Of a DNA stretch of 64,000 bases, positions 10,446-23,156 are shown one piece after another. Both the position numbers and the translations under genes were made by a program. The stretch's first letter is position 1. Each line of letters begins with the position of its first letter. Below the pieces are notes generated by a model. It saw nothing but the letters and a program-made list of their open reading frames with translations, made no database searches and was not told where the DNA came from. Origin of the DNA: Berghia stephanieae (lineage: Eukaryota; Mollusca; Gastropoda; Nudibranchia; Aeolidiidae); contig CM067447.1 of NCBI GenBank assembly GCA_034508935.3, forward strand, positions 64,268,860 through 64,332,859. The letters run 5' to 3'.

Positions 10446-12716
10446 TAGGAAAATCGTCACATTCGTTACAATCCATCCAGCACTTTTATCATTCAGATTT
10501 CTTTTGTAAATCACACAATTTAAAGAAAAATGATTTATTTTCGCTATAAAAACATGACACTGTAGGGTTCATTTTGCTGATCAATATTAAGCTTAGAATG
10601 TATTTGTTTCTTTACTGTTTGAGTGAAATTTTGGGGAAAATTCTGAAAATGGCTGGTAAGGAAAGGGTTAGGTAAAAATCTAGATTTTTTTTACTATCAT
10701 TTTTTCTTCCTTTTTACTTCACTGAAATGACCTAGAAGTATAGAGTGGTTAACTGAAATTATTCCACCCCTCTCATTAGGAAAACGCTATCATTTCTTAG
10801 TAAATACGTAATAGTTGAATAATGCTTTGAACGCGATAAATAAAAAATTTATTCAACGATTGCAGACTGTTTTCGGACATTTTATTGGTGTTAAATAAGG
10901 TGTAAAAGACTTAGCAATTTAAAAAATAATCTTTTGGTGCGCATGAATAAAAATCCAGCGTTTTTAGTTTTGGATCAAATTGTCATTCAAGCAGAAGGAG
11001 AAAGATACAAATTATGGTTTATAGAAGTACTAAAACCATACCATTTGGTTACAAAATATCTAATAATCTTACTTGTAGGGGTGGAATAAACGTATTCTTT
11101 CATTTCTTTGTATTTATTAAACTCGTTATATTTTTATCATGGGCAAAAACACATTATTGTGTTATTGGGCACAATAAAAATAACTCGTTTAAAAAGAGGT
11201 GATAGAATAGTATATTATAAAGTTAGGACTGTCCCGATTTGGCTGTCTGGATAAAAAAAATTTAATGGAAAAAATTAAAATAAAATTGGGACTTTTTATA
11301 TTTTTTGAAAAGGCCCTTGCATATTTTGCATGTCCTAGGATTATGCTTTTATCACAAGCGAAATTATAAAATGAGGAACAGAAAAATCTCTTGATCTAGA
11401 TTATATTATATAATTGTCCAAACATATTACTGTTTTTTTTTTTTTAGGAGGGGGGGGGGGGGGGGGTCATGATTGTAGCGTGTATTAGGGTGTCCCGTTT
11501 TAGCTCTTTGAAAAGGGCTTCTATATAAAAGTGTCACAAGCGGCGTATAAACCTTTAAAAAGAAACAAAACAACAAAACCATAGGATGTCAACGTGACAG
11601 TAGGTTTTGGTTTAGATAAGATCTGTTTGAGTGAAGTGTTGCATTCAATGAGGAAAATAGAAATGAATTCTCAATTTTTAATTGTTTTGCAGTATGGAAT
11701 AACTATGCATGTGTGTCCAAAGACAAAAATTTGGATCTTTTAAACTTGTATTCTGCAATTTTTCCTGAAAGTATTACTTCTGTTTGAAGTTTCTATATAG
11801 TTTGGTTTCAAGGAAATCATCATTTTTTATAGGGGAGGTAACCAAAGTCATTGTTAAACAAAGGTCGAAATGGACCCTTTGAGATGGATAAGGTCAATGT
11901 TGTTCTGACAGGATGTGCACGATTTTGCCCATAATGCCTCACATTTTTACTTGAGTTATGGCACCTTGAATTGGTCAATACTCCTACTAAAACTATAATA
12001 GATTGGACAAGACTTGTTCTGTTTTCAGATACTAGCCATTAACCGGCTCTCTTTATCTCAAACAAAAACAAACTGTAGGCTACTACGTGCTAAGTAAATC
12101 AAGTGAAGGGAAGTGAGTGGGATAGGCAGATAGATTGAAGAGAAGACTGAACGAATAAAGCAAAGGGGAATAACTCTAATAATCCAAAGGGCCAAATAAT
12201 AACAACAAGGGAGTGATAGAGTAGATAAGGAAAGCATAACGAAAAGTAGCATAATCTATGACAAAAATAATTCTGATGATCTCATTGTTTCCAAATTCTA
12301 CTGTAATCAGGCTTGAACTGTCTCTATTTTCTAAAAGAATGATGATATTAGTTGTATATTTAGTCTTTTGTTTAAGTTATACCTTAGCATTGTTTTGTTG
12401 TTTTATTTGTTTTTTGCCTAGTTACTGATTTGATAGAAAATTGTCACCTAAACTTTTAGATTTGGAGTAAAGGTTAAAGGTCACATAAGTGAACCAATTG
12501 CAACACTTTCTCTGTGTGACAATAATGTAAATAAGCCACAAAAACTGGTTTAATCGGAATACAGATTATTGGAGGGTGAGAGATGGAACCAATTTCACCA
12601 TGTTTTGATTTTAAATAGAAATTTTAAATAAAAAGTGATAACAAAATTATTATTAATTATACCAATTAATGTATATTTTATTAAATCCACCTCGTTCTAA
12701 GGCAAATTATTTAAGT
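10446..12716. other. Gene-free AT-rich stretch
   Basis: No exon or complete element is recognisable. A T-run followed by a G-run lies at 11432-11466, and an RP-1-like tail (a GTCACAAGCGGCGT stretch followed by AAACAAAACAAC) lies near 11530-11580. Confidence 0.5.
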
Positions 12717-12967
12717 ACAGCTATGTGGTCTTGTGGTATGACACTCACCTTTCGACTGGAAGGTCCAGGATTCGAGTCCCTCTCTAAGTGAAAGTGACAC
12801 ATAGTTGTGTCCTTGGAAAAGGCTCTTTACTCACAGTCTCTCACTGTACTTGGGTGTAAAATGAATATATGGCCGTTAACAGTGTTGTTTTCGTTGGAAA
12901 TATATTTGTAATATCGCCTAACAGATGTCATATCTCGTCCTTTAGATTAAATGTTGCTGTTGGACTT
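12717..12967 (+). mobile_element. SINE-1 copy, 3'-truncated and old
   Basis: Retains the head CTATGTGGTCTTGTGGTATG, the B-box-like GGATTCGAGTC and the body up to TGTTGCTGTTGG. The GCGCTATATAAAA tail is missing and divergence is higher than in other copies. Confidence 0.85.
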
Positions 12968-13326
12968 TGACTTCTATTTCTAGCAGATTAGACTGGGATG
13001 CAGTTATAATGTTTTAATAAGTTAAAAACCAATATTATTCGTCGTGGTGACCCAGTTTATATGAATTACTTTTTGTGCAAATTGAAAATGAACAGTAGTG
13101 CCTTTCACCATAGTACAACTACAAGATTGGCTTTTATTCATGATCTGTTCTAGTTGTTTGTTGTTCACATTTTCCTTTATTATTCATCATTTTGTTGTCA
13201 CACCATTTCACACACTCCCTTATGGCAGTTAGGCATCTTATTAAAATTGTTATTTTCTTCAAAGAGGCAGCACTCTTCATGGTAAAATGGTGTCAAATTT
13301 TAAGCTCTGTTTTCATCAATGATTGA

Positions 13327-13592
13327 GGTCCCCAGAGTTCAGTTGGTACACCTGCCTCACAGTCAAAGGGACCGAGACCGATTCTCGTTGAAGTCTTGTG
13401 ATTTTTTTCTGACCACCCTGTCCACCAAGCAGTGATTGGGTTGCTGTATCTGTTGGATCTGGCAGAAAGTGCTTTGCGATTGACTAGTGTCCTATCCAAA
13501 AGGATAGCAAAAAAAATGCTATTGTTCGTTTCACGCTATAGAAACCGGAATAAACTCCGGCTCTATGGGCCTAATGGCTCTGAAAAACTACT
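13327..13592 (+). mobile_element. SINE-2, second tRNA-derived SINE family
   Basis: The head resembles a tRNA with an A box of GAGTTCAGTTGGTACACC and a decayed B box, followed by TCTGACCACCCTGTCCACC, GTTGGATCTGGCAGAAAGTG, GACTAGTGTCCTATCC and GAAACCGGAATAAACTCCGG. Other copies are at 24262, 27935, 28150, 31745, 33660 and 41811. Confidence 0.85.
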
Positions 13593-14710
13593 TTTTTTTC
13601 TTCATGATTGGTATTAGAATTATATTATTATATTAATATTACAATGAAGTCTGCTTATTTTATCATTAACTTTAGACTAAATTCTTGATTCAAGGCCAGG
13701 ATGACTTTCGACTTTTTCAAGGGAAAGGTTGTGGGAGTATAGTAAGTGTGTGTTTTTAACTCTGGACAGGACCAGGTCCGTTCCTAACAACATCTGCAGG
13801 CAGCAAGCAAAACACAAGATATATATTAAGCACTTTTTTTGTTTTCTTCTTTTGTCCATGCTGACCGTAGAATTTCTTCTTTATTACGATAGACGTCTAT
13901 ATCAAGTCAATTTTACAGAGCTGACTTTTTAAATGCAATTTATGCTAAATATGTTGCTATCATCAAACGTAATAGCTATGATACAGAAGGCTAAAATTAG
14001 CCTACAATTTTGTGTTGACTTCTTCTTTCACTCTTATAACGTATATTCTATATTATACAAATTGCTCTTCAATTTTACTGCCTGAATTGAGGTAGACTTT
14101 GAACATTATTGTCAAGTTATTGGTGCTTAGTTACTGAAAGTTATGTACATAATTTTATCAACATATCACCATAACTTTTTGATTTTATAATAAGTTCCGA
14201 CGCCTGTTGTCTAATGCCATTTTTTCAACAGATTCATAATCCCGTTTAAATTTCGACCAGAGACTTCAAAATGAGGTTATTGAAATTAATTTTGTTGCCA
14301 TATAAGCATTATCTATTTTATTATTATACTCATTTATTTGATAGATATTGGAAGCTGCAGCTCATAATGTCCTACAGCAGGGGGGGGGGGTTGTGGGAGG
14401 AATTCAAAGTTTTCATTTTTCATAAAATAGTTCATTGTCACCAATAAGTGCAATGTGTTCCAAATTTTTGAATGAATGTTTGAATTCTGTTTTGCTTTTT
14501 GTTGTTGTTTTTTGTATTTTTTTTCTACGCAGAGACTGTTCGGTTTTGCCATGACCCAGGTTGGTATTGCTATTCTTGCCCCAGACTGGTATCCCTGCCA
14601 AGAGGGAGATGGTCAAATACATGAGTAGTGTAAATATTTGTTTTTAATTTTTTGAAATTCATTTTTTTTGTGTCGTGTGTAATGTAATGGTTATTAAGAA
14701 TTTTGCACAT
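13593..14710. other. Gene-free stretch
   Basis: AT-rich sequence without a recognisable exon or element, apart from a short G-run at 14381-14390. Confidence 0.5.
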
Positions 14711-14733
14711 CTTACAAGTGTATCCCTCTTGGA

Positions 14734-15723
14734 CTGTCATCTGCATTTTTTGCGGCTGCAAATGGCAATTTGCGGCCGCAAATATCAGGGCGATCCGCAA
14801 ATTTTGGCAAATTTCCCAAAATTGGCAAATCGTGGCAAATTTTGGGAGAATTGGCAAATCGCGTGACAAATTTTGAGAAAAAAAAGAAGCGAAAACGAAA
14901 TAACGAAAAAAAAAAGTGCGAAACTTGAGAAATGTTGCAGCTTTGCCTTGGCCCAAACCAAGGGAAGCTACTCTCTACGGATAATGATCCTTTAAAATCT
15001 TTGTAACAACGCTATTCTCCCATAGTGGGCAGGGAGGTACATGCTGTGTCTTCTATCCCCCATATCCGTTTTCCAATTGCTTCCTGTCATTGTCTTGGAA
15101 TGAGATTTCTTAGTTTTGTCCTGAACCTTGCCGGAGTTCCTTGGCTGGGAGGGAAACAGTCAAATGCATAGTTATTGTTTTGGAAGATGATATTTTTTTC
15201 CTTGTAAATCATCTCTCTGTTATGCATTGTATTATGTTTAGTTTGCATATTATATTATATGATTGGTAAACATTTGAGTGTATTCCTCTTAGTTGGAACC
15301 TGTGCTTGTGTCTGGATGAGACTTTTAGGTGCTCTCAAACTAAGTACTTTGATAGTGTGCTCTTGGAATCTACATCTGTTCCCTATTTGAACCAATTCCC
15401 CTTTGTCTCACCTTTTCTTTTGTGCTTTAATTGTAATTCTAGAACTTTTTACTATTCCATTTTCTTCCTTTTTACTGGCGCTGATATGACCTTAATGTGT
15501 TGCAAGCGCCGTAAAACCCTTAAAAACAAAACTAACAACGCTATTCATAATGTAGCCTCCTTAAATGTAATAAATTGTCTTTTATATTTTTTTTTCTGTA
15601 TCGCGTGTTAATTTTTACTGAAATGCTTAGTTCTCCTCTGCAAATTTTGGTCTTTTTGGCAAATTTTGGGGTTTTTTTAAGGCAAATTTTAGGTCCCAAT
15701 TTGGCAAAAAATGCAGATGACAG
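14734..15723 (+). mobile_element. hAT-type element (CTGTCATCTGCA family), interrupted by RP-1
   Basis: The left end is CTGTCATCTGCATTTTTTG and the right end is its reverse complement (TTGGCAAAAAATGCAGATGACAG, bases 15701-15723). The flanks carry the 6-base direct repeat CTTGGA (14728-14733 and 15724-15729). Subterminal regions are packed with GGCAAATTTT/GCCGCAAAT motifs. It is the same family as 24358-25168 but in the opposite orientation. The RP-1 copy at 15018-15533 has jumped into it, and the element itself sits in an older RP-1 copy (GTGTATCCCTCTTGG before it, GGGTCCTGTGCC after it). Confidence 0.88.
15018..15533 (+). mobile_element. RP-1 retroposon copy with clear target-site duplication
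   Basis: A 516-base copy bounded by the 13-base direct repeat AACAACGCTATTC (15005-15017 and 15534-15546). It lacks only the GGGTGGGG start. The end is GCAAGCGCCGTAAAACCCTT followed by an AAAACAAAACT tail. The duplication and A-rich tail show target-primed insertion by LINE machinery. No pol III A/B boxes are obvious and no protein is encoded. Confidence 0.9.
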
Positions 15724-15749
15724 CTTGGAGTGGGTCCTGTGCCTATGTA

Positions 15750-15750
<1 letters not shown>

Positions 15751-15780
<30 letters not shown>
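15751..15780. repeat. Poly-G tract of 30 bases
   Basis: Uninterrupted G homopolymer between two RP-1 copies. Confidence 0.9.
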
Positions 15781-15783
<3 letters not shown>

Positions 15784-15785
15784 TT

Positions 15786-16320
15786 TTCTTGAGTAGCTGA
15801 TTGGGATCTTTTGACCTCCCACCTTTGCCAGGTCACTTGCTGTGTCTTCTAATATCCCCCTAAATCTATTTTCTGAGTTGCTTTCTGTCTTTTTCTTGGA
15901 ATGGGTTTATTTGTTTTTCTCCCTGGCACTCGCTGAGAGGGAGACAGTCAAATGTATAATATTAGTTTTGGGAGGCGATATTTTTTTAACTTGTAAATCA
16001 TCTCTGTTAGGTGCTGATAGTTATTTTGTTTTTGTTTTGAATATATCTTGTAAATATTGAGTGTATGTATTCCTCTTCATTGGATACTGTGCTGATATCT
16101 GGATGAGTCTTTTAGGTGATCTCAAACTAAGTGCATTGATGGTATGCTCTTGGAATCTACGTACTACACCTGTTCTTATTTGAACCACTTCGCTTTTGTC
16201 TTGTCTTTTCGTGGGTGCATTAATTTATTTTAGAATTTTTGGACTATTCCATTTCTTCCTTTTTACTGGCGATGTATGGCCTAAATATGTTGCAAGCGCC
16301 GTAAAACCCTTAACAACAAA
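15786..16320 (+). mobile_element. RP-1 retroposon, near full length
   Basis: Follows the whole RP-1 order from TTTTGACCTCCCACC through GGCGATATTTTTTT and GTGATCTCAAAC to GCAAGCGCCGTAAAACCCTT and an AACAACAAA tail. Confidence 0.88.
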
Positions 16321-16439
16321 CATTTCTTGAGTTGTCTCTTAAACAAATCATGAATGATTTATACGTTTCATAACATGGCCTGTCTTGATGCAGCCATGGC
16401 TTTTGTCTGTGAGAACATCTAAAACAAAAGTACATATAT

Positions 16440-16520
16440 AATAATAATAATAATAATCTTTATTGTCCAAATTAAAGGCAATTCATGTGAGGTAAACAAT
16501 GCTCAGTTTGGTTCATGGTA
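16440..16520 (-). mobile_element. Possible LINE 3' end
   Basis: Minus-strand reading gives TTAATTTGGACAATAAAGAT followed by (TAT)n, the form many CR1/L2-like 3' ends take. No coding sequence is present, so the assignment is tentative. Confidence 0.35.
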
Positions 16521-16615
16521 TGAACATCAACTTATTTACAAATACAGACACAGCCATACACTACGAACATAAACGCTTGCAAATTGTTTCTACACATGTA
16601 TACAAAATAAATGAG

Positions 16616-16693
16616 CGTACATACATACATACATACACACATACATACATACATACATACATACATACATACATACATACATACATACATACA

Positions 16694-16729
<36 letters not shown>

Positions 16730-16733
16730 TATG
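16616..16733. repeat. (TACA)n microsatellite
   Basis: About 27 tetranucleotide units with one CA-rich interruption, ending in a short TA run. The Tyr-Ile-His-Thr frame it encodes is a repeat artefact. Confidence 0.95.
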
Positions 16734-17198
16734 GAAATGCAATGTTATTAAATATTATGCACCATTTTCTATGTGTGGTGTTATTTAATGTTGTCTCTAC
16801 TTCATATGGGATGGCCTTGTGTGTAACCTTTCAATGAATGGCCCGCAAAATATTTTTAAAAATTGTAGTGGCTGTTTTTCAGTCTGTCAAATTATGTACC
16901 ATATTTTGATGTGACAATATTTTTTTTTTTAATGATTTTTTTTCTATAAATCTTTATTTCTGCTGTTTTAAGTTGATTTTATCAAGTAATAATTCTTAGA
17001 ATAAAAAAAAGTTTGAATTTATTTTCAGTTCCTTTGTGAAGTTTGTCGTTTACTTAAAATCTGATTTCTTACCCTCGACTATCTCCAAGTTGTTGACCAG
17101 GGAGATTCTGTTTGCTTTGTATTCTTTTCCACCTACATCTTATAATTGTCATCTCTATTTGGTTTTGTATCTTGGGGAGTCACAGACCTACCATACCG

Positions 17199-19495
17199 GG
17201 GTGGGGGGCTTGATCTTCCATGGTGGGCAGGAGGTCACTTGATGCGTCTTCTATCCCCTTATAATATATGTTTTCCGAGTTGCTTTCTGTCTTTGTCTTG
17301 GAATGGGACTGAGTTTTGTCCTAGCCCTGGCTGGAGTACTTGACTGGAAGTCAAATATATAGTTATAGTTTTGGGAGATGATATTTTTTTCCCCTTGTAA
17401 ATCATCACTTTGGGTGGGGTTCCTGACCTCCCATAGTGGGTAGCGAGGTACTTACTGTGTCTTCTTTCCCCTTATATCTGTTTTCCAATTTGCTTTCTGT
17501 CTTTGTCTTGTAGTGAGAATACTTGGTTTTGCCCTGGGCCTGGCCGTAGAGCTTGGCTGGGAGGGAAACAGTCAAATGCATAGTTATTGTTTTGGGAGAT
17601 TATATTTTTTTCCTTGTAAATCATCTCTGTTATGTATTGTTATATTTGTTATTTTGAATGTATAATGTGTAAACATTTGAGTGTATTCCTCTTGGTAGGA
17701 TCTTATGCTGGTGTTTGGGTGAGACTTTTAGGTGATCTCAAACTAAGTACACTGATAATGTGCTCTTGGAATCTACATCTGTTTCCTATTTGAACCAATT
17801 CACCTTTGCCTTACTCTTTCCTTAAGTCCTTTTAATTGGAAGTCTAAAATCTTTTCACTATCTAATTTTCATCTTTTTACTGGTGCTGATATGACCTATC
17901 TAAATGTGTCGCAAGCGCTGTAATACCTTTAAAAACAAACAAAACAAAAACATTGTCGGGGTAGGGTCATTTAACCTTCCATGGTGGGCAGGAGGTCACT
18001 TGCTGTGTCTTCTATCTCTCTATATGATTTCTGAATTCGTCTTGGAATGTGATTACTTGGTTTTGTCCTGGCCCTTGCCCGGGTCATTGGCTTAGGGAGA
18101 AACAGTCAAATGTAATCATCTCTGTGTAATGTGCTGATAGTTATATTTTTTGTTTTTGTAAACCTTTGAGTCCAGGTGGGGTCCTTGACCTCCCATGGTG
18201 GGCAGGATGTCTATTCCTTAAATTAGTTTTCCAAGTTGTTATCTGTCTTTGTTTTGGAATAGGATCACTTGGTTTTGTCCGAGCCCTGGTCGGAGTCTTT
18301 GACTGGGAGGGAAACAGTCAAATTTATTGTTATAGTTTTGGGAGGTTATTTTTTTCTCTTTGCAAATCATCTCTCTGTTATGCACTGTTGCATTTTTGTT
18401 TACATATATTTATGATTTGTAATTATTTGAGTATTCCTCTTATTGGGGACCTGTGCTTGTGACTGGATGAGACTCTTAGGTGATCTCAGACTGAGTACAC
18501 TGATGGTGTGCTATTGGATCTACATCTTTGGGTGGGGATCCTGACCTCCCATAGTGGGCACGGGGGTACATACTGTGTCTTCTCTCCCCTTATATCTGTT
18601 TTCCAACATGCTTTCTGTCTTTGTCTTGGCATGAGATTACTTGGTTTTGTCCTGGCCCTGGCCGGAGTCCTAGCTGGGAGGGAAACAGTCAAATGCATAC
18701 TTTTTGTTTTGGGAGATGATATTTTTTTCCTTGTAAATCATCTCTCTGTTATGTGTTATTATTTGTTATTTTTAATGTATAATGCAAGCATTTGAGTGTA
18801 TTCTTCTTTGTTGGGTTTTGTGCTTGTGTCTGGATGAGACTTATAGGTGATCTCACACTAAGTACATTGGTGGTATGCTCTTGGAATCTACATCTGATCC
18901 CTATTTGTTCCCAGTTCCCCTATGTCTTACTTTCTCTTGGGTGCTATAATTGTAATTCTAGAACTTTTTACTATCCCATTTTCTTCCTTTTTACTGGCGC
19001 TGATATGACCTTAATGTGTTGCAAGCGCCGTAAAACCCTTAAAAACAAAACAAACAAAACGATCTACATCTGTTCCCTATTTGAATCCTTTCCGTCTTAC
19101 TTTTTCTTGTGTGCATTCAATTGTAAAACTGTAACTTTTTTACTATCCCATTTTTTTCCTTTTAACTGGCGCTGAAATGACTTAAATGTGTCACAAGGGC
19201 CGTAAAACGCTTTAAAACAAACATTTGAATGTATTCCCCTTAGTTAGTGGGACCCTGTGCTTGTGTCTGGATGAGACATTTAGGCGATCTCAAACTGAGT
19301 ACTTTGATAGTATGCCCTTGGAATCTATATATCTGTTCCCTAATTGATCCAATTCACCTTTGTCTTACGTTTTCTGTGGTGCTTAAATTGTTATTCTTGA
19401 CTATTTAACTATCCCATTTTCTTTTTACTGGCGCTATGACCTAAATGTGTTGCAAGCGCCGTAAAACCCTTAACAATAATAAAAACAAACAATGC
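17199..19495 (+). mobile_element. Cluster of RP-1 retroposons in direct orientation
   Basis: At least six heads of the GGGTGGGGTCCTGACCTCCC type follow each other, at about 17199, 17411, 17958, 18170, 18528 and a headless one at 19063-19220, with another headless piece at 19222-19495. Two copies (17411-17945 and 18528-19062) reach the GCGCCGTAAAACCCTT tail; the others stop midway and run into the next head. The copies are diverged from one another by scattered changes, so this is partly repeated insertion into one place and partly local duplication. No gene is present. Confidence 0.85.
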
Positions 19496-19564
19496 CACCT
19501 CTCTATAATGACATTGGCAGGATTGAAAAAAAAATAGTTGACGTTAGTTGTAGCAGATCAACCA

Positions 19565-19850
19565 ACTGGGTGGGGATCCTGACCTTCCATAGTGGGCAGG
19601 GAGGCACTTACTGCTACTGTGTCTTCTATCACTATCCCTCTATAGCTGTTTTTCCAATTTGCCTTGTCTTTGTCTTGGAATTAGTTTACTTGGTTTTGTC
19701 CTGGCCCTGGCCGGAATCCTTGGCTGGGAGGGAAACATTCAAATGTATAGTTATTGAGTTGGGATATGATATTTTTTTCCCTTGTAAATCATCTCTCTGT
19801 TACTGTTATGCATTATTATATTTGTTGTTTTTAATTTATAATATTCAACA
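19565..19850 (+). mobile_element. RP-1 copy, 3'-truncated
   Basis: Starts TGGGTGGGGATCCTGACC, retains GATATGATATTTTTTTC and CTTGTAAATCATCTCTCTG, and stops before the GTGATCTCAAAC block. Confidence 0.85.
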
Positions 19851-20084
19851 AATAATGCCATCTCTCTCTAATGACAATGGGAGGACTGGGGGAAAAAAAT
19901 AGATAGCTGACGATATAGGAGAACCAAAAATGGCAGAGAATGGGGGGAGGGGTGAACTGGACTATGGGTGTATTTTTCCAGTTATCGACAGCAGTGGGTA
20001 AATTGGGCCATATTGACTCTTGAGAAACCACAGGGCCAGCTATTGCTTGCTTGAAAACTCGTCACTCCTAACTTGTCTTCAATT

Positions 20085-20165
20085 GCCTTAACTGGGATCG
20101 AACCTTAAACTTAAACCTTCTGATTACCGGTCAGACGTGCTACCATTAAACCACAGAGGTTACCC
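20085..20165 (-). mobile_element. tRNA-derived SINE head
   Basis: Minus-strand reading gives an A box of GTGGTTTAATGGTAGCACG and a B box of GGTTCGATCCC about 50 bases later, continuing into AGTTAAGGCAATTGAAGAC. It differs from SINE-1 and SINE-2. It is not a foldable tRNA. Confidence 0.6.
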
Positions 20166-20294
20166 AATGGTCAGGACGAGGTTCAAGGTAGGCTGATTTT
20201 TTTTTTAAAATGTTTTTTGTTTCTTTTCTTGTATTTTTCTCTCTGGTTTGGCACTATTTCAAACACACTTTTTTCAGATCTTTACCTTTCACCA

Positions 20295-20910
20295 GTGCTG
20301 GGTGGTGTTCCCGACCTCCCATAGTGGGCAGGGAGGTACTGATGTCTTCTATCCCCCTGTATCTGGGTGGGGTTCCCGACCTCCCATAGTGGGCAGGGAG
20401 GTACTTGTTCTGTCTTCTGTCCTCCTTTATCTGTTTTACAATTGCTTTCTGTCTTTGTTTTGGAATGAGATTACTTAGTTTTGTCCTGACCCTGGCTGGA
20501 GTCCTTGACTGGGAGGGAAATGGTCGAATGTATAGTTATAGTTTTGGGAGATGATATTTTTTTCCATGTAAATCATCTCTCTGTTATGTAGTATTTTTTT
20601 TTTATTTTAAGAAATGATTTGTAAACCTTTGAGTGTTCCTCTTAGTGGGATCTTGTGCTTGTGTATGGTTGAGACTTTTAGGTGATCTCAAACTAAGTAC
20701 ACTAATCGTGTGCTCTGAGAATCTACATCTGTTTCCTATTCGAACCATTTCCCCTATGTCTTACTTTTTCCTCAAGTCCTTTTAACTGTACATCTAGAAT
20801 GTTTTTACGATCCAATTTTCTTCCTGTTTTAATGGTGCTGATCACTGATATGACATAAATGTATTGCAAGCGCCCTTACTTAAAAACAAAAACAAAACAA
20901 ACTTTCACCA
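20295..20910 (+). mobile_element. RP-1 copy with duplicated head
   Basis: Two heads of 65 bases lie in tandem (GGGTGGTGTTCCCGACC at 20298 and GGGTGGGGTTCCCGACC at 20365), followed by one full body and the tail GTATTGCAAGCGCCC with AAAAACAAAACAAAC. The head duplication indicates local tandem copying. Confidence 0.85.
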
Positions 20911-21240
20911 GTCCCTGCTCCCTAATTTTCCTCTGAGTAGGCAAAATGTAAAAGTTGTACATATGCGATGACTAATATGGAGAAATTCTTGAAAATTGTC
21001 AGATGTTGCATTATATTAGAGAAGTCGATGGAAAAACACTCTATTAATGAAAAATGAACTTTGTGTTAAAATATTATAAAAGGCAAATGAAGTGGAAAAG
21101 ACATGTCAAACAGAATTATTGTATACAAAAAGAGCATATAAACACATTTTAAGACTAATGTTGTAAAATTAATTCCTTTTATTGTCATATCACATGGTGT
21201 TTATTATAGGAAGTGCAATATATACAGTACAGCAAGGATA
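20911..21240. other. Unassigned AT-rich spacer
   Basis: About 330 bases between two RP-1 copies with no exon or known element visible. Confidence 0.4.
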
Positions 21241-21244
21241 TCTC

Positions 21245-21850
21245 TAACACGTTCGCTGGATGGGGTTCCTGACCTCCCATTTTGGAGGCACTTACTCAGT
21301 ATTATATCTGTTTTGTTTTGTTTGTTTTGTTTTTAATGGTTTTACGACGCTTGCAACACATTAAGGTCATATCAGCGTCAGTAAAAAGGAAGAAAATGGG
21401 ATAGTAATAAGTTCTGTAATTACGATTAAAGCACCCAAGAAAAAGTAAGACAAAGGAGAATTTGATCAAATTGGGAACAGTTGTAGATTCCAAGAGCACA
21501 CTGTCGAAGTACTTAGTTTGAGATCACCTAAAAGTTTTATCCAGTCACAAGCACAGGTCCCCACTAAGAGGAATACACTCAAATGTTTACAAATCATGTA
21601 TAATATGTCAACAAAACATAATACATTACATAACAGAGAGATGATTTACAAGGAAAAAAATATCATCTCCCAAAACTAACTATACATTTGACTGTTTCCC
21701 TCTCACCAAGGGTATCTGGTCAGGGCCAGGACAAAACCAAGTAATCTCATTCCAAGACAAAGACAGAAAGCTAGTTGGAAAACATATTTAGGGGGATAGA
21801 AGACATAGTAAGTACCTCCCTGCCCACTATGGGAGGTCAGGAACCCCACC
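21245..21850 (-). mobile_element. RP-1 copy, inverted, near full length
   Basis: Read on the minus strand it has the head GGGTGGGGTTCCTGACC at its right edge and the tail GCAAGCGTCGTAAAACC with a (CAAA)n run at its left edge. It is head to head with the copy at 21851-22322. A further 45-base head fragment (GATGGGGTTCCTGACCTCCC) precedes it on the plus strand at 21258. Confidence 0.85.
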
Positions 21851-22322
21851 CAGATATCTGTTTTCCAACATGCTTTCGGTCTTTGTCTTGGAATGAGATT
21901 ACTTGGTTTTGTCCTGGCCCTGGCTGGGAGGGAAACAGTCAAATGAAGAGTTTTTGGAGATGATATTTTTTGTCTTGTAAATCATCTCTCTGTTACTTTT
22001 ATGCATTGTATTATTTTTGTTTTACATATAATATTATGTATTGTAAACAGTTGAGAGTGTTCCTCTTAGGAACCTGTGTTTTTGTCAGAATGAGACATTT
22101 AGGTGATCTCAAACTAACTCCACTGATAATGTGCTCTTGGAATCTACATCTATTCCCTGTTTGAACCAGTTCCATTTTGTCTTTTTTTTTTCTTTGGTGC
22201 TTTAATTGTAACTCCAGAACTGTTTTACTATCCCATTTTCTTCCTTTTTACTGGCGCTGAAATGACCTAAATAAGTTGCATGCAATCGCCTTAAAACCCT
22301 TAAAAAACAAACAAACAAACAG
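21851..22322 (+). mobile_element. RP-1 copy, 5'-truncated, head to head with the previous copy
   Basis: Begins at ATATCTGTTTTCCAACATGC and runs to GCAATCGCCTTAAAACCCTT followed by (AAAC)n. Together with 21245-21850 it forms an inverted repeat of about 450 bases per arm. Confidence 0.85.
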
Positions 22323-23075
22323 ACGCGTTCAGAGTGGCTTTGATTGTGTATTTGTGATATAATGACCTACTGCCTTTATTATGTCGGAGAGGTTAAGATA
22401 ACACAAATTAAATTGTATGTGTAAACAGCTAGAATTTGATACAGTCAAGGACAGATAAATCGACATCATCAATATAAAAATCATGATGATAAACGTATCA
22501 GTCGTTCAAAAAAGTGATTATAAACAAAAACAAATGGAGAATGCGTGATGACAAAAAAAAAAAAGAAAAAAAAAAGGGAAGTCATTCTGGATGATTTTGT
22601 GGCCCTTAAAAGGTCTGAGTTTTAAATTTAGAAAGTTTCATTTGATTTGACTTTAAAATATCGGTTATTGTGGTCTTTAGCACAAGAATGTTGTGCATAG
22701 CACTGTAGGCCTTGATATGTGGGTTTACAATGCTAACTCTTGAGACAAAAAAAACATTTAATATTTTGAAACATTCTTTTGGCTGAAAATATTGGTATGG
22801 AGAAGATTGGACAAGAGTTGCCACTTTTGTCATACGACGATAAGTGATGAGGGCTGGAAAATTTGATGACTGGTTAGTGTTCGAGATATGACAAATCCAG
22901 CGTCAATTTTTGTATTCAAGACAATCTTGTTATCAATCGATTGAATAAATAAATATATAAATAAATTTAAAATAAAAAATGGAGAAACTTAAATGAAAAT
23001 GAGGTCAAGATTGCGAAGATTTTGGTAAATTCAAGTTGTACTATATATGATGTATGAAAATGAGCTTTATTTACT

Positions 23076-23080
<5 letters not shown>
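22323..23080. other. Gene-free stretch
   Basis: No exon or repeat recognised. A-rich tracts lie at 22552-22576. Confidence 0.45.

Positions 23081-23082
<2 letters not shown>

Positions 23083-23153
<71 letters not shown>
23083..23153. repeat. (TA)n microsatellite
   Basis: About 33 TA units. Similar (TA)n tracts are at 23613-23680, 29397-29503 and 43487-43553. Confidence 0.95.
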
Positions 23154-23156
<3 letters not shown>

